The translations under genes and the position numbers were made by a program. 64,000 bases of DNA, from NCBI GenBank assembly GCA_050084985.1, contig JBITNC010000001.1, positions 14,508,001 to 14,572,000 of the forward strand, written 5' to 3'. Source of the stretch: Nageia nagi (lineage: Eukaryota; Pinophyta). The notes under the pieces were generated by a model. That model was not told where the DNA came from, did no database searches, and was given only the letters and a program-made list of their open reading frames with translations. Below, piece after piece: positions 1-11,995 of this stretch; positions within the stretch are counted from its first letter, which is position 1, and the number at the start of each line of letters is the position of its first letter.

Positions 1-1
1 A

Positions 2-460
2 GATTCAAAAATCAAAGAAAATGTTGAACCTAAGCCTAAAAGAAATTTTACCCCATTAGCAGAACCATTAGCCGAAATACTTAAAAAATTATGTGATAAT
101 GGTATGATTAGATTATTGAATATAAAACCTAAAAATCCTAATGCTAAGGGAAGCAAATGGTATAAGGAAAATGAATTTTGTGCTTATCATAGACAAAAAA
201 GACATAATACAAATAGATGTCGAACTTTACAACATAAAATTCAAGACTTGATAGATAGTCGAAAAATAGATGTGGATAATCCTGTTGTGCCTTCAAATCA
301 AAATTTAGGGATATATCAAAACCCCTTACCTTCACATCAGGCTAACAATGTAGCAACCATTCCAAACCAAATGAACTATACATGGAATAATAAGGATACA
401 CCATTTATAGGGACTATAGATGATTCAATACATATGATTGGTATAGCTACAAGAGCATAA
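2..460 (+). pseudogene. gag: Gag C-terminal part with CCHC-like knuckle (Tat)
   Basis: The frame is open from base 2 to the stop at 458-460. It carries the typical Tat Gag tail: a block like RNFTPLAEPLAEILKKL, a glycine/leucine stretch, then the knuckle-like CAYHRQKRHNTNRC and a leucine-rich helix ending at IQDLIDSRKI. In the family this end of Gag binds the element RNA during packaging. The N-terminal capsid part is outside the window. The piece itself has no internal stop, but it ends before the protease frame begins at 590, so the gag-pol frame is broken here. Confidence 0.85.
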
Positions 461-589
461 CAATATCAGAATAAATAGGATAATCCATGAAAAAATCAAT
501 CGATATCAAACCTAATTAATATACAACCTATACCTCCTCCACAACAACCTAAAGTTTCGATAAAAGGTGCTCTTCAACGATAATTAAAA

Positions 590-1582
590 ATGTCTCCAGT
601 TAAAATGACCTTATTTGAATTATTACAACAGTTTGAGAGTTATAGGGAGGCTATGAATCAAATTCTACAAGAAATTCAAGTGGATATTAGTAACCCCGAT
701 AATTTTATTTCAATAGTTGAAAGTTTGAGGATATCTCAACAACCTAGTATCACCTTCTACGAACAAGAAAAATTAAATAATGATGGACTAGGTAGACTTG
801 ATCCACCTTTACATATAATTGGTAAAGTAGATGGGAAATTATTTAAAATAATTCTGATAGATGAAGGTTCGGATATAAATATAATTTTAGATGTTGCATA
901 CAAAAATTTGAATTTATCAGATTCACTTATCTTAGCTCCTTCTTTACAAATTAGGGCATTTAATGATGCAGTGTGTTCAACTTTAGGATCAATAGTGCTA
1001 CCGATTATAGTAGGGGCTAAAACCATTCAAACTTTATTACATATAATTGAAGGAAATATTATACAATACAACATTCTTTTAGGACATCCATGGATTAGAG
1101 AAATGCAATGTGTTCCATCAACTTATCATGGATGTTTAAAATACATCTACAAAGATAAAGTTCATTGTGTGTTTAAGGATCCAGATCCTTACTCACATTG
1201 TAATTTAATTTTTGATCCAAATAAAGTGACCTTACCATCTCCTAATTTATCAACTATATTGATGAATAAAAATGTGAATAAATCTGAAGTCATAAAAGAA
1301 AAAGGTGATATAGTTATACAAGATAAAGATACTTGGGAAAAAGTTGCTAGAGCTTTAGATGAAAAGTATGGAGCTTCTTCATCAAAACAAGTAAATACTA
1401 CATCTAATAATGACTCATCCAATGTATATCCAGTAAAAGTTAAATTAAGGGATTTAGGGATGGAAGAATATGACATAGATGATGTGGTATTTAACATACC
1501 TTCATCACAAGAAGTGGGTAAAGTATCCAACTCACCTAGTGTAATTGGACAAATAGTGCCTTTAGGAGAAGTACCTAATTAG
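590..1582 (+). pseudogene. Retroelement aspartic protease region (Tat)
   Basis: This 330-codon frame holds a retropepsin-like domain at residues ~70-200: IILIDEGSDINIIL takes the place of the usual D-(S/T/G/N)-G-S active-site loop, and YNILLGHPWIREM followed by PSTYHGCLKY is the usual Tat protease C-terminal segment. The family enzyme cleaves the Gag-Pol polyprotein inside the particle. The active-site loop reads DEGS; whether that works is unknown. The rest is a low-complexity, acidic linker typical of Tat Pol. In-frame stops before and after separate it from gag and RT. Confidence 0.85.
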
Positions 1583-2527
1583 ACGATGTTCATTTATGCG
1601 GAGATAGTGGATCCTATGTCAATAATACCCAATCAAACATATGAAGGAAATTTCAATAATGATATGAAATATTTATCGCCATGTTCAAGAACATTTGTCT
1701 TAAACTATTTTAACAAATGTAATTGGCAAGGATGAGGATTGGGTCGATATGAATAGGGTCCATGAGAAATAATTGAATTACAATACCAAGATCCCACTGA
1801 TAAAAGTGGATTAGGTTATCAAAATAAATGTGAAAATCTTGCTAAATTGGAAAATTTAGGATAAGAGAATTTGTATTATAATGAAGAAATTTTAGAGAAA
1901 GAATCCATAGTACAAGAAATTGTTGATATAAGAGAAGGACAATTAAATGAAATGGATGTCTTAGAAGGTGTCAAAACGCTCTTTATTAATAATATTGAGC
2001 CACCCTGGAATCATTCAGGCTTACCAAGTGATATACAAGAAAAAATACATAAAAATGTCGAATCATTAATCATGCCATATTCAGATATACCATTGATAAA
2101 TATGGTTACAATAAAAGAGAATGATATTGAAGATCAAAATAATGAACAAATAGATGAAGTTAACGAAAATCAAAATTTAATTAAAATAATAGCCAATACT
2201 TCTACAGATGAAATAATTGCTGATTTTTCTCTTATATTATCTAATCCCTCGATACATGAATTCAAAAACATAGATCACATATTTGGTTCCTATGAAAATC
2301 AAGTATGCACGAATGAACAAACTCAAGGATATGATGAAGAATATAGTGTTAATGACAATGGCTGGATACCAGTACCTAATCAATTAGAAGAAGGGTCACA
2401 TATGCTTACTAAAAAAGTCTTAGAAATAAATATTAGTAATGATCCTAAAAATCCTAAAATTATTCAATTAGGAGAAAACCTCACGAAAAATGAACAAGAA
2501 GAAATTATAACCTTATTAAAAGAATGA
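1583..2527 (+). pseudogene. Protease-RT linker with G-patch-like motif
   Basis: The linker runs on from the protease with several stop codons to 1,870, then is open from 1,871 to 2,527 (218 codons, acidic). Around 1,730-1,830 the conceptual reading contains GLGRYE and, further on, DKSGLGYQ. This glycine-rich G-patch-like pair is often found between protease and RT in Tat elements. TAG and TGA stops sit where glutamine or arginine codons would be expected, which fits decay by C-to-T change. No catalytic function is expected for this stretch. Confidence 0.7.
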
Positions 2528-2529
2528 GA

Positions 2530-3690
2530 AAAGGTATTTGCATGTTCATATGCAGACATGCCTAGAATAGATCCCAAACTAGTAGTACATAATTTAGCCT
2601 TAAAGCCTAATGCTAAACCTGTTAAACAAAATTACGTAAAATGCATCCTACTATATCATTAATGGTAAAAGAAGAACTCCAAAAATTATTAGAAGCTAAA
2701 TTCATACAACCTATAGATTACTCAGATTGGATATCTAATATGGTACTGTGAAAAAACCAAGTGGAAAAATAAGAATATGTACAGATTTTCGTGATCTTAA
2801 CAAAGCTTGTCCTAAAGATGATTTCCCTCTACCTAGCATTGATAGTTTGGTAGACTCAATAGCAGGACATGATATGTTATCATTAATGGATGGGTTTTCT
2901 GGTTATAATCAAATAAAAATAGCTACTGAAGATCAATATAAAATGGCTTTTATAACTCCTTGGGGTACCTTTTGTTATAAAGTTATGCCTTTTGGATTGA
3001 AAAATGCCAAGGCAACTTATCAAAGAGCTATGACTTATATATTCCATGATTATATGCACGACATAGTAGAAGATTATGTTGATGATTTGTTGGTTATATC
3101 TAAATATCAAGTAAATCATGGAAAAGACCTAATTAAAGTCTTAGATAGATTATTGGAACATAAAGTAAGATTAAATCCAAAAAAATGTCTTTTTGGTGTA
3201 ACTTCAGGAATATTATTAGGATTTATTATGTCCCGATGAGGAATTGAAATAGATCCTAGTAAAGTGAAGGTGGTAGTAGACATGCCACCTCCTACAAATC
3301 TAAAACAATTACAAAGTTTACAGGGCAAGTTACAAGCCATTAGAAGGTTTATAGCTCAACTTTTTGATAAATGTAAACCATTTATGAAATTATTAAAAAA
3401 GGGAGTAGAATATCATTGGCGTAAAGAGCAACAAGATGCATTCGATGAAATTAAAAGATATTTATTATCACCTCCTGTCTTAAGTCCACCAAGAAAAGAT
3501 GTACCCTTTTTGTTATATATCTCTGCTACTAAAAATGCTTTAGGAACAATGCTTGCTCATAAGAATGAACACAATAAAGAACAAGCTATATATTATCTGA
3601 GTAGAACCCTAGTGAGCTATGAGATTAAGTACATATATTTGGAAAAATTATGTCTTGCTATCATTTTTGCTACTAAAAAACTTTGACATT
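2530..3690 (+). pseudogene. Reverse transcriptase and first RNase H (Tat)
   Basis: The RT fingers and palm are clear at 2,748-3,239: RICTDFRDLNKACPKDDFPL, then LMDGFSGYNQI, MPFGLKNAKATYQRAM and the catalytic box YVDD at about 3,076. The RNase H that normally follows Ty3 RT is at 3,264-3,686, with LYISATKNALGTMLAH and AIYYLSRTL. The protein copies element RNA to DNA in the particle. A frameshift near 2,635-2,750 and a TGA at 3,237-3,239 interrupt it, so this copy cannot make an active enzyme. Confidence 0.95.
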
Positions 3691-3692
3691 AT

Positions 3693-4547
3693 ATGCTAAA
3701 TCATACAACATATGTCATCTCTAAAGTGGATCCGTTGAAATATATGATGAATAAAACCTATCAAAATTTAAGAACTGCAAAGTGGATAATGCACTTAACT
3801 GAATTTGATTTACATTTTATTGGACAAAAGTCAATAAAGGGACAAGTAATTGCCGACTATCTTGCTGATGCTCCATTGCAAGATAATAAACCCCTTATTA
3901 TTGAATTACCCAATGATGGGGTGTTTCAATTAGATGAAATTGAAATACCTATAGAACCTGAAGATGATTGGGATATGACAATACACTTTGATGGTTCTTC
4001 ATGTGAACAAGGTGGTGGAGCAGGTGTTGTATTTATAACCCTGCAAGGGATCCCTATACCATATTCATTTAAATTAAAATTTCCTTGTACTAATAATAAT
4101 GCAGAATATGAAGCTTTGATATTAGCATTAAGAACTGTAGTTAAATTAAAACTTAAAAGAATTAAGATTATTAGAGATTCTTTACTCATCATCAATCAAG
4201 TGAAAGGAATCTATCAATGTAAAGAACCTTTACTTCAAAAGTATAAAGCGTTAGTTGAGAAATTATTAAAATCTTTTGACCAATTTAGTATAGAAGTGGC
4301 ACCAAGATCATCTAATAGATTTGCAGATGCTATGGATTCTATTGGATCTCTTATCCTAGAAGATCCTAAAAAATCTTCAATTCAAGTTGAAATAATTCAA
4401 TTGTCTCAATCATCATTACAACAAGAAGATGAAAAAAAAAATGTGTTAAATATTAACGTGACTGATAAAGATAATTGGTACAAAGAATTGATAGATTTTT
4501 TAAAATTTAGAACTCTTCTTGCAAACCTTAATAAATCATCACGATGA
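3693..4547 (+). pseudogene. Second, Tat-specific RNase H domain
   Basis: This 284-codon frame starts with the connection region (TYVISKVDPLKYMMN, then GQVIADYLADAP) and continues into a second RNase H fold: MTIHFDGSSCEQGGGAG holds the first acidic residue, NNNAEYEALILALR the second, and IIRDSLLIINQVKG the third. Nearby NRFADAM corresponds to the last conserved patch. A duplicated RNase H is a hallmark of Tat/Ogre-type elements. The domain is nearly intact, though the surrounding pol is broken. It places the element in the Tat lineage. Confidence 0.9.
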
Positions 4548-5735
4548 GCTTTTAAAATCAAAGCAACTAAATATTGTTTGATAGGGGATATCTTGCATCG
4601 ATGAAATTTCAACAGTATTTTACTCAGATGTCTTGAATGTAATGATATTAAAAAGGCTATATACTTTGCCCATGATGGAACATGTGGAGGACATTTTAAT
4701 GGTGTTGTGATTGTAAAATGATTAATTCGAATGGGGTATTATTGGCCTACTATGGAAAAATATTGTTATGAATATGTTAAAAAATGTTTTAAATGTCAAC
4801 AATACGCTCATTTATTTTCACAACCATCTCAAGAACTACATCCTATACAATCACTTTGGCCATTCTCTAAATGGGCATTAGATTTAATAGGACAAATTAC
4901 ACCTACATCTTCTGGTGGACACAAGTTCATCATCACAGCAAAGGAATATTTTACTAAGTGGGTAGAGGCTATTCCCATGACCTCCACCACTGGTTCATGA
5001 ATTGCTGAATTTATAGAAAACTATATTATATGTAGATTCAGTATATCGAACCAACTAATTACGGATAATGGAAAGAATTTTAAAAATAATGATGTAAAAC
5101 AAATATGTGACAAGTATAAAATTAAACAAAGTTTTTCCACTCCATATTATCCACAAGGCAATGGATAGGTAGAGGCTACTAATAAAACTATTCGAAACAT
5201 CTTAGCAAAAATAGTAAATGATTCTCATAGAGATTGGCATATGCAAATACCAAAAGCCTTATGGGATTATTGTACCAGTGTACACAGTTCTATTGGGGCA
5301 ACACCATTCTCTTTAGTATATGGAACAGAAGCCATCCTAACCATAGAACTTGAGATACCATCCCTTAGAGTAAATCTAAGTGAGTAAAATACTGATGAAG
5401 AAGCAAGAAAGACTCGCTTAGATCAGTTATTGCTTTTAGATGAAAAATGTACTAATGCTTTAGAGCATATGCGAGTTTATCAGAAGAGGATAAAATGAGC
5501 TTTTGATAAAAGGGCCCTAATTCATGAGTTCAAAATAGGTGATTTGGTTTTAAAGAAAGTTAACAAACTTCACGAATAGAACGACAGCTTAGAGATAAGT
5601 TTGCTTCGAATTGGTTAGGACCATATATCATTAAGAAAAAATTCGGTAAAGGAACTTATCATTTATTAGACTTAGAAGGGAATGAAGAGCGTGAACCTAT
5701 AAATATCATGCATCTTCGACCCTTCTATACATAAA
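4548..5735 (+). pseudogene. Integrase, interrupted (Tat)
   Basis: The zinc-binding HHCC part is read from about 4,670 (HFNGVV...) to CFKCQQYAHL at ~4,815. The catalytic core follows with WALDLIGQITP (first Asp, ~4,880), ITDNGKNFKN (second Asp, ~5,065) and the E region VEATNKTIRNILAKI after a TAG at ~5,166. A C-terminal stretch with FKIGDLVLKKVN ends near 5,735 with no chromodomain. The family enzyme inserts the cDNA into the chromosome. Stops at ~4,998 and 5,166 and further breaks make this copy inactive. Confidence 0.9.
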
Positions 5736-5816
5736 AAAAATGTGTGTACATTAGTTTTCTTTCATTTTATTTTATTGTTAAATTAATAAATAAATAAAAG
5801 TATTGATATTTGTCAA

Positions 5817-7061
5817 GTGTTAATGATTAAAATAGAAAAGATGAATCTGGCAAAGGAATCTATTGAAGGTAGCATAATGCCACCACAAGTACGATTTCCA
5901 CCACCAAGATATCCAGGTGATTTAGCATTGACATATTTAAAACATGGATTTGATCTTAATCTCTTAAATTATTTACAATTGACTATTGATGAACAATATG
6001 AAATAACATATCATATGTTTTGTGGTATAAATAATGGTTGGAAAGTCACTTTTTATGGATACGAAGTAAGCATTATTTTAGATCCACAAATCTATTTCAC
6101 CCATATGGAAAGAATATCACAAGAAATGATGGTTTTTCACCTACAATGGCCTTATGTAATACTGAGAATCATCATAAATTGCCAATTAATTGAGTATTCA
6201 CTCCTTTTAGCTAAGCAGAAATACGTTAAACAATTAACCAAAATCCTAGAATGGATGGATGAAATTTTACATTATTTACCTCATAAAAGGGTGATTTATG
6301 ATTTTTCAAATACTTTTGTGGCTTTTCCTCCTAGAACGTCACAACAATACTATAGGCAAATTCATAGATGTTCTCACATGCAAATGCGACACACAATTTG
6401 GAAACAAAAGTTGGAGAAAAGGCAAGCTTGTCATATTGCCAAACTTACAATGATGAATCAAATAAGGGTTAGAAATGAGATTATCAAAAAACTATCAAAA
6501 GAACATAAAGTGTGGAATAATGGAAGTTATCTTCTGGAGTTTGAAAGTAGGTATGACAAAGATATCTTTATGAAAGTTATTCATAACATTCCTACTCCTT
6601 TATATTCAAATATCTTTTCCATGCCTCTTGAAATACAACAAAAAATGGCCTTGACATTCTATGATGCACGTGAATCTTACGATTGGGATGTCAAAGTAAA
6701 TGGATATCATGTTATTATTTGTATCAACGCATTTGAGTTATGGTGTTCTCCTAACTTAGAATATGATTTAATGATATATTTCTATCTTTTATGGCCTATA
6801 GAAAAGCCCAAAATAATAGTCGATTATACTCACAACCTGACTTTAAAACATCGAGAACGAATCGTCTCTATCACTCAAATCGTAACAATCAAACACTTAG
6901 ATTATTGTATTCCAAAAATCTATCATAATCTAGTGGTATTAGATTTTAGTTTTTTGTTTAGTTCAACACATTGCTCATTTAATCTTGATGTAGTACAAAC
7001 TCAATTTGAACGCATCATGAATAGATTCCCTAGAAAAAATGATAAAATCCTAAAAAATTAA
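5817..7061 (+). CDS. Intact 414-codon ORF downstream of pol, unknown function
   Basis: This is the only long intact frame in the decayed Tat element, starting 80 bases after integrase. I recognise no family. Two halves look like duplicated modules: GWKVTFYGYEVSI (residues 74-86) matches DWDVKVNGYHVII (289-301). In both, 36 residues after the first Trp comes a WP pair (LQWP 109-112, LLWP 324-327), followed 50-51 residues later by DFS (162-164 and 376-378). The middle (180-235) is basic and His/Lys-rich. There is no signal peptide or clear membrane helix, so an env-type protein is not supported by what I can see. The spacing match is direct observation; its role is unknown. Confidence 0.7.
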   Translation: MLMIKIEKMNLAKESIEGSIMPPQVRFPPPRYPGDLALTYLKHGFDLNLLNYLQLTIDEQYEITYHMFCGINNGWKVTFYGYEVSIILDPQIYFTHMERISQEMMVFHLQWPYVILRIIINCQLIEYSLLLAKQKYVKQLTKILEWMDEILHYLPHKRVIYDFSNTFVAFPPRTSQQYYRQIHRCSHMQMRHTIWKQKLEKRQACHIAKLTMMNQIRVRNEIIKKLSKEHKVWNNGSYLLEFESRYDKDIFMKVIHNIPTPLYSNIFSMPLEIQQKMALTFYDARESYDWDVKVNGYHVIICINAFELWCSPNLEYDLMIYFYLLWPIEKPKIIVDYTHNLTLKHRERIVSITQIVTIKHLDYCIPKIYHNLVVLDFSFLFSSTHCSFNLDVVQTQFERIMNRFPRKNDKILKN

Positions 7062-7185
7062 AAAATTATAAAACCCTAAAAAATTAAAAAATTATAAAAC
7101 CCTAAAAAAAATTATAAAATTATAAAACCCTAAAAAATTGAAAAATATAAAACACATAAAAAATTATAAAATTATAAAATCTACC
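7062..7185 (+). repeat. A-rich tandem repeat with telo-box motifs
   Basis: About 25-bp units of the form TTATAAAACCCTAAAAAA are repeated directly after the stop of the 414-codon ORF. Three exact AAACCCTAA motifs (7,071; 7,097; 7,125) match the plant telo-box, and a partial unit overlaps the end of the ORF. Slippage of an A-rich 3' untranslated region explains it simply. Confidence 0.7.
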
Positions 7186-8100
7186 TAGATGGAAACATCT
7201 AGAGGTTACTTGGCAATTGGGTGCCCTACCCTCGTATGGTGTGAATATATGTTTCATGTCATTGTAAAAGTGATTATCCAGTAAATGTGTAATATGTGAA
7301 AAGGTCATTTTAGAATAATCTCCTTGTTATCACTACATTCACCTTGTCTTTTCTTTTATAAAGAAGTGATATACCATAGATGATAGAAAAACATAAAGTT
7401 TATGTTTGAAAGAAAATCCATGAACTCCAAGAACCTACAACATTAAAAAATTCTAAGAGAATTTGAATGAAATCATTCTAAGAGACATTAAGAGTGAAAG
7501 TTATGCATCTATCCTATTATTCGCTTCATCTCAAACCCAAGAATCATTTGATAGTTAAAAAAAAAAGAGGAGATGACAAAAAAAAAAAAATTGCTACATT
7601 ACATCAATGATTCTTGGGTGATTACAATATCCTCTACCGAGGCTATGGACGCCTGACTAGCAATAGAGCAAGGTTGTAGTGGGATCGAGGGGTTAATCCT
7701 CATTGGGGCTATGGATGCCTATCTAACAATGAGGCATACCTTATGAGTGGCGATATGTCCATTTTGGTTAGCGACCTTCTTTCCTATGGACCTCTATACA
7801 TTTCATATGGATAGACTAGCTTATTAATGTCTCTAGGATATTTCATTTCAAATGATCTAAGAAGGGAAATGAATCTCACTGCACACATTGGAATTTATAG
7901 ATTTTTTATCAACATATAACAACATTGTTTGATATCATCTTAGGTTGTTAGATCTTGAGATAAAGAAAGATAAGGTAGATGTTATAATAACTTGGTTATT
8001 AATCCAAAATCACCTAATCTTTTGTCATAGTTTGTAATGTGTTTGTGTTTTGAATCATGTGTGTCATTTTGTTAAACCCATCCCTTTTGAGAATATCATT
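7186..8100. other. No gene; possible 3' non-coding part of Tat element
   Basis: No supported frame lies here. A purine run AAAAAGAGGAGATGAC at ~7,562-7,577 looks like a polypurine tract followed by TG, but no matching LTR end or partner is visible. Two similar ~40-base GC-richer blocks (7,638-7,665 and 7,705-7,735, both with GGCTATGGA and GCCT) sit in between. Confidence 0.4.
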
Positions 8101-8370
8101 ACCTTTGAACATTATTAAAATTTGCTTTTCTTTGGAAAGGATAGGAATGATTATTTATTGTTCCCCTAACCAATATAAAGTTAATGTTCATATGCATCCA
8201 TAAGTCACTAGTGTGTCATGTCAAGCCATTTTTACTATTACCTATTACCTTTGAACATTATTAAAATTGCTTTTCTTTGGAAAGGATAAGAATGATTATT
8301 TATTGTTCCCCTAACCAAGATAAAGTTAATGTTCATATACATCCATAAGTCACTAGTTTGTCATGTCAAG
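8101..8370. repeat. Tandem duplication, two copies of ~125 bp
   Basis: The block beginning ACCTTTGAACATTATTAAAA at 8,101-8,225 recurs at 8,247-8,370 with only a handful of differences (period 146). Each copy ends at TCATGTCAAG. It carries no coding frame. Confidence 0.9.
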
Positions 8371-9449
8371 AAGTTTGTATTGTAAAATTGCCAAGTACGG
8401 AAGATGATGCATCTGATTCTGTAAAAATATAATAAAAATATGTCCTTAAATAACTTAACTTATTAAAATTATAAATTACGTTTATGGTTTACAGCAACTA
8501 TAATTACACTTATTAACTTAATGTTGAGATTAGTAACATCATCAATACTAATTTGTTGATATATGTTATATATTTCATCATCATACATTCCATAATTGTA
8601 TCTATGCATCATACATTTCAAAAATTACATCTATCATTAACATATATTCATCATCAAGTAATTAAAAGACAATCATGATCTACATAACATCACATCATAC
8701 CTATTTTATCATAAATCTATATATAGAATGAAAGCTCATGCATCAGAATCATACAAGTACCATAAATGTCAAAGATCTATCTATCTATATATACATCATC
8801 ATAGTCCATCAAAAGGTCATCATAACATCATGAATCATACAATAAAATACAAGGGTCTAATAACCTCATAAGCATATAAAAATAACATCATGAAAAGGGT
8901 ATCCTTAAGGACTACCCCAACCACTGCCTGGTCTGCTAGGACTACTCAATTGCCTTCATCGTCTACTAGTCTCTTTGGTACCCTAACCTAGAGGAGTAGT
9001 GCCTACAAAGCCTATAGGACTACCTAGATGCTAAGTTCTTTGCAACTAGAATGAACCAATAGCCCCTAAAGGAGATGCCCAGGGTGTACCACTCCTGCTA
9101 GAAAGACCTCATGACCTTTAAGTCCTTCTTGGGGATTCGACTATGCCCTGTGCACTGCTACCTATCTGATACATTGAAATATCTATAAGCATATAACTAT
9201 CTGGAGGTATAGGATACTGAACCCCCAGAGTAAAAGCTAGAACACCTATCAACCATGATTGTACTATACCACTGTAAAAATCTTACTACTAATAAATGCC
9301 ATGATGGAGAATTGAAGGACCACCTTTGGAAGTAGAGGCTGCTCCTAACTGATGATCTTGAGCTCCTTGTAAAGAGGAACAAGCCTCATCTCTCCCCTAT
9401 CTATACCTATCTTGCTCAACCCTATACCTGTACATACATGAGTGGGCCT
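8371..9449. other. AT-rich stretch without a supported gene
   Basis: Short CATCAT- and CTAT-rich runs (e.g. 8,777-8,795) occur here. From ~8,900 the minus strand becomes less AT-rich and probably holds the decayed 3' end of the mobile-domain pseudogene, but I cannot follow a frame in it. Confidence 0.4.
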
Positions 9450-11313
9450 GTGCTAACTAGTGTCTTAGCTCATAAATATCCCCTAGCAAAGTATCAATGC
9501 TAAGACCCTATGTAGCAGGAGCCTCCTTGACTCTACGAGCAACCTTTGGGGTAGCTCCCTCCTCACCTACACCTGTAGCCTCCTCCTCAGGAGCTAACTC
9601 CTTAGGAGCATCTACCATAACCTCCTCACTAATAGCCTCCTCTCTTGTAGCCTCTACTCTTGTAGGCTCCTCACCTACCTCTCTCCCTCCTACCGCTACA
9701 CCCAACTCCTCATCAACATTGACATGCTGATGAACATGTCGACCCTCCAATCCACCCTCTAGGCCATCATCTCCCTCCTCCCACCAGTTCCTAAAGGCCT
9801 TAGACACCCCTAAATCATCCTCCCCAATATCATCCTCTAATAATAACTCCTCTTGAGTAGGATCTAGCTCTACATAAACCAACGGTTGTACACCCTTTGC
9901 TGAAATAGTGCCCTCATGCTGATATGGCACTGATGGGATAGGTACATCCTAAAATAAATTGAACTGATGATGCACCCACTCAAAATGAAAGTACTCCAAA
10001 AAATTAACTCAATGACCACTCAAAACACATGGCTACCGAATACCAGTAAGCTTAGTTGTGAGCTCTCTCTAGATGGGATACAAGCAGTAAGGTCTAAATC
10101 TCACTTGATCTAGAATCAAGTGACTAAGCATGTGGTGATAATAGCTCACATCTTGATGAACTCTATCTGATGGGTGAATATAAAAATCATCACACCATCA
10201 GACTATGCCTGTCTCATAATCCAAGTGACTACCAAACCTTGGCATCGGTAACCTTGGAAGATGAGCCACAGCTATATGCGCATAGGCCCATGCCTGCAAT
10301 GTGACAGTAACTGATAAAGAGGCCCTATGCCCCTATGAATAAAAGAATAGCTCCCTGTAAATCTGAGCTAACAATGTGGGTGCCCAAGCATATACTATAC
10401 CATGCTACATCATATCCATAATAATGGGCAATAATGACCACAAAAATCTCCCAGTGCCAGTATCGGGAGAGCATAACACTGTACCAAACCCATCAAATAT
10501 GAAAAATAGATCATCTCCTATTGATCCTCCATCCAGTACTGGTAATATTAGATACCACTTGAAATAATCTTTGAAATAATAGTATCAACCTGAGCGACCC
10601 CATACAAATAAGAAATAGCAGGTAAAGCTCCTATCCTATCCACCATAGGCAAAATCCTCTGTCCATGAATGGGGAGTCTATACAATCTATGTATATCTTC
10701 CACTGTGATGATCATCTCCCCTATTGAAAGATGAAAAGTACATGTCACCATGTCCCATTTGTCTAACAATGCAACCAATAAAGGATACTCCCAATGAATG
10801 TGGCCCATGTGTGGACCCACTCTAAATCTGATGGATCTGAAAAAGGTATGATCAGCTGGACCTAGAAGACCTCTACCCTCTTGTAGAATTGAGGGATATC
10901 TACCTTGAGGCTCAAAGATGTCTCAAACCTGTATAATGTTAAAAAGGGTTCAGCTCAAAAAAAATGAAAAATGGTGTTTCATACTAAAACATCAATGTTT
11001 CTAATAGGTAAGACTCGATCACCAATGTTCGCATGACAAACACCGGTGACTCTGTCACTCGTTCGGCCTAGGTCAGCGACCAAGGCCGAGTTATGAAAAT
11101 TTTCACAAAAAGTATATATAAAAGTATGATCTACAAAATTCATGTAATAAAAATAATCAAAATTATTTTTAAATGTCATACATGATTTCAATTTTGAAAT
11201 TAAACTATTAAATTACAAGTTATAAATAAAAAATAGAAAAGAAAGTGATTTCAAAACCCTACCTCTTCCCAAATAGGTCGAGAACATCCAATGGAGCATC
11301 TACGTGGAGGCAT
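9450..11313 (-). pseudogene. Plant mobile domain (PMD/MAIN-like) pseudogene, antisense to the Tat element
   Basis: On the minus strand from ~10,910 the reading contains EGRGLLGPADHTFF, then VALLDKWDMVTCTFHL, GEMIITVEDIHRLYRLPI and, after several stops, TVTLQAWAYAHIAVAHLP. This is the order of the plant mobile domain (PF10536, formerly aminotransferase-like). A further acidic region (9,508-9,930, Glu/Asp-rich, 140 codons) follows. A short first-exon-like piece with ATG at 11,311-11,313 (MPPRRCSIGCSRPIWEE) ends at a GAG/GTAGGG donor. In-frame stops show it is dead. PMDs occur both in host proteins and in transposons; its antisense position between pol and the 3' LTR suggests capture by the Tat element. 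Confidence 0.8.
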
Positions 11314-11995
11314 GGTGATTGTAATAAATATCAATGGCTAGAAATCAATGAGATCATAAGGGAAACTCATTTTGCCTAACAATGAAAGTGATAGCTAAAA
11401 GAAATGGATAAGAAAAAGTCAAAACTTTTTCTTTTTGAAACATGCTGGTGACTTGGAGATGAACATCGATGACTGTAACTAAATGCTAGTGACTTGAATA
11501 TGAACGTCGGTGACCACAACTAAATGTTGGTGATTGGAAGTAAAGTGCTGCATTTGGAAATAGCCATGAGAATATTAAAATTTTCTCAAAGTAACCTTGA
11601 ATTGATCAAGAAAATCAAAATACGATAAAATGTGATGTATCATTGTTATAGGAGATCATCTTGAAACCCTGTTGTCAGGATAAAAGACAACACCATCAAA
11701 CTCATATACTAAAGAGGACTTATATGGTACATGTGTGCTTAGACATGCAAAATGACATAACAAAAATGTCATGCAACTATCACACAAGCTCAACACATTG
11801 TCATACCAAAAATAGTCACTTCTGAAGTATATTTAAATTTGTTTTCAAAACTACATCAAATGTAAAATGAAAACACATTTTATCATAATTTTGATTCATC
11901 TAAGAAATTGAGTCAAAACTTATATCATAAAGAAGCAATAAAGCTTCTCATTCTATATTTTTAAAATTATCAACCGCATTTTCGATTGATAATTC
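11314..11995. other. No gene; internal sequence before the polypurine tract
   Basis: AT-rich sequence without a supported frame. If the 3' LTR assignment is right, it is the last internal stretch of the Tat element. Confidence 0.4.

Noticed and set aside
5817-7061. Envelope-like protein
   Set aside because: Position fits, but there is no signal peptide, transmembrane helix, cleavage site or glycosylation-rich ectodomain pattern.
7562-7590. Polypurine tract and LTR start of the first Tat element
   Set aside because: Purine run and TG are present, but no TATA, no LTR-like end and no similarity to the other Tat LTR starts; the LTR at 12,010 fits much better.
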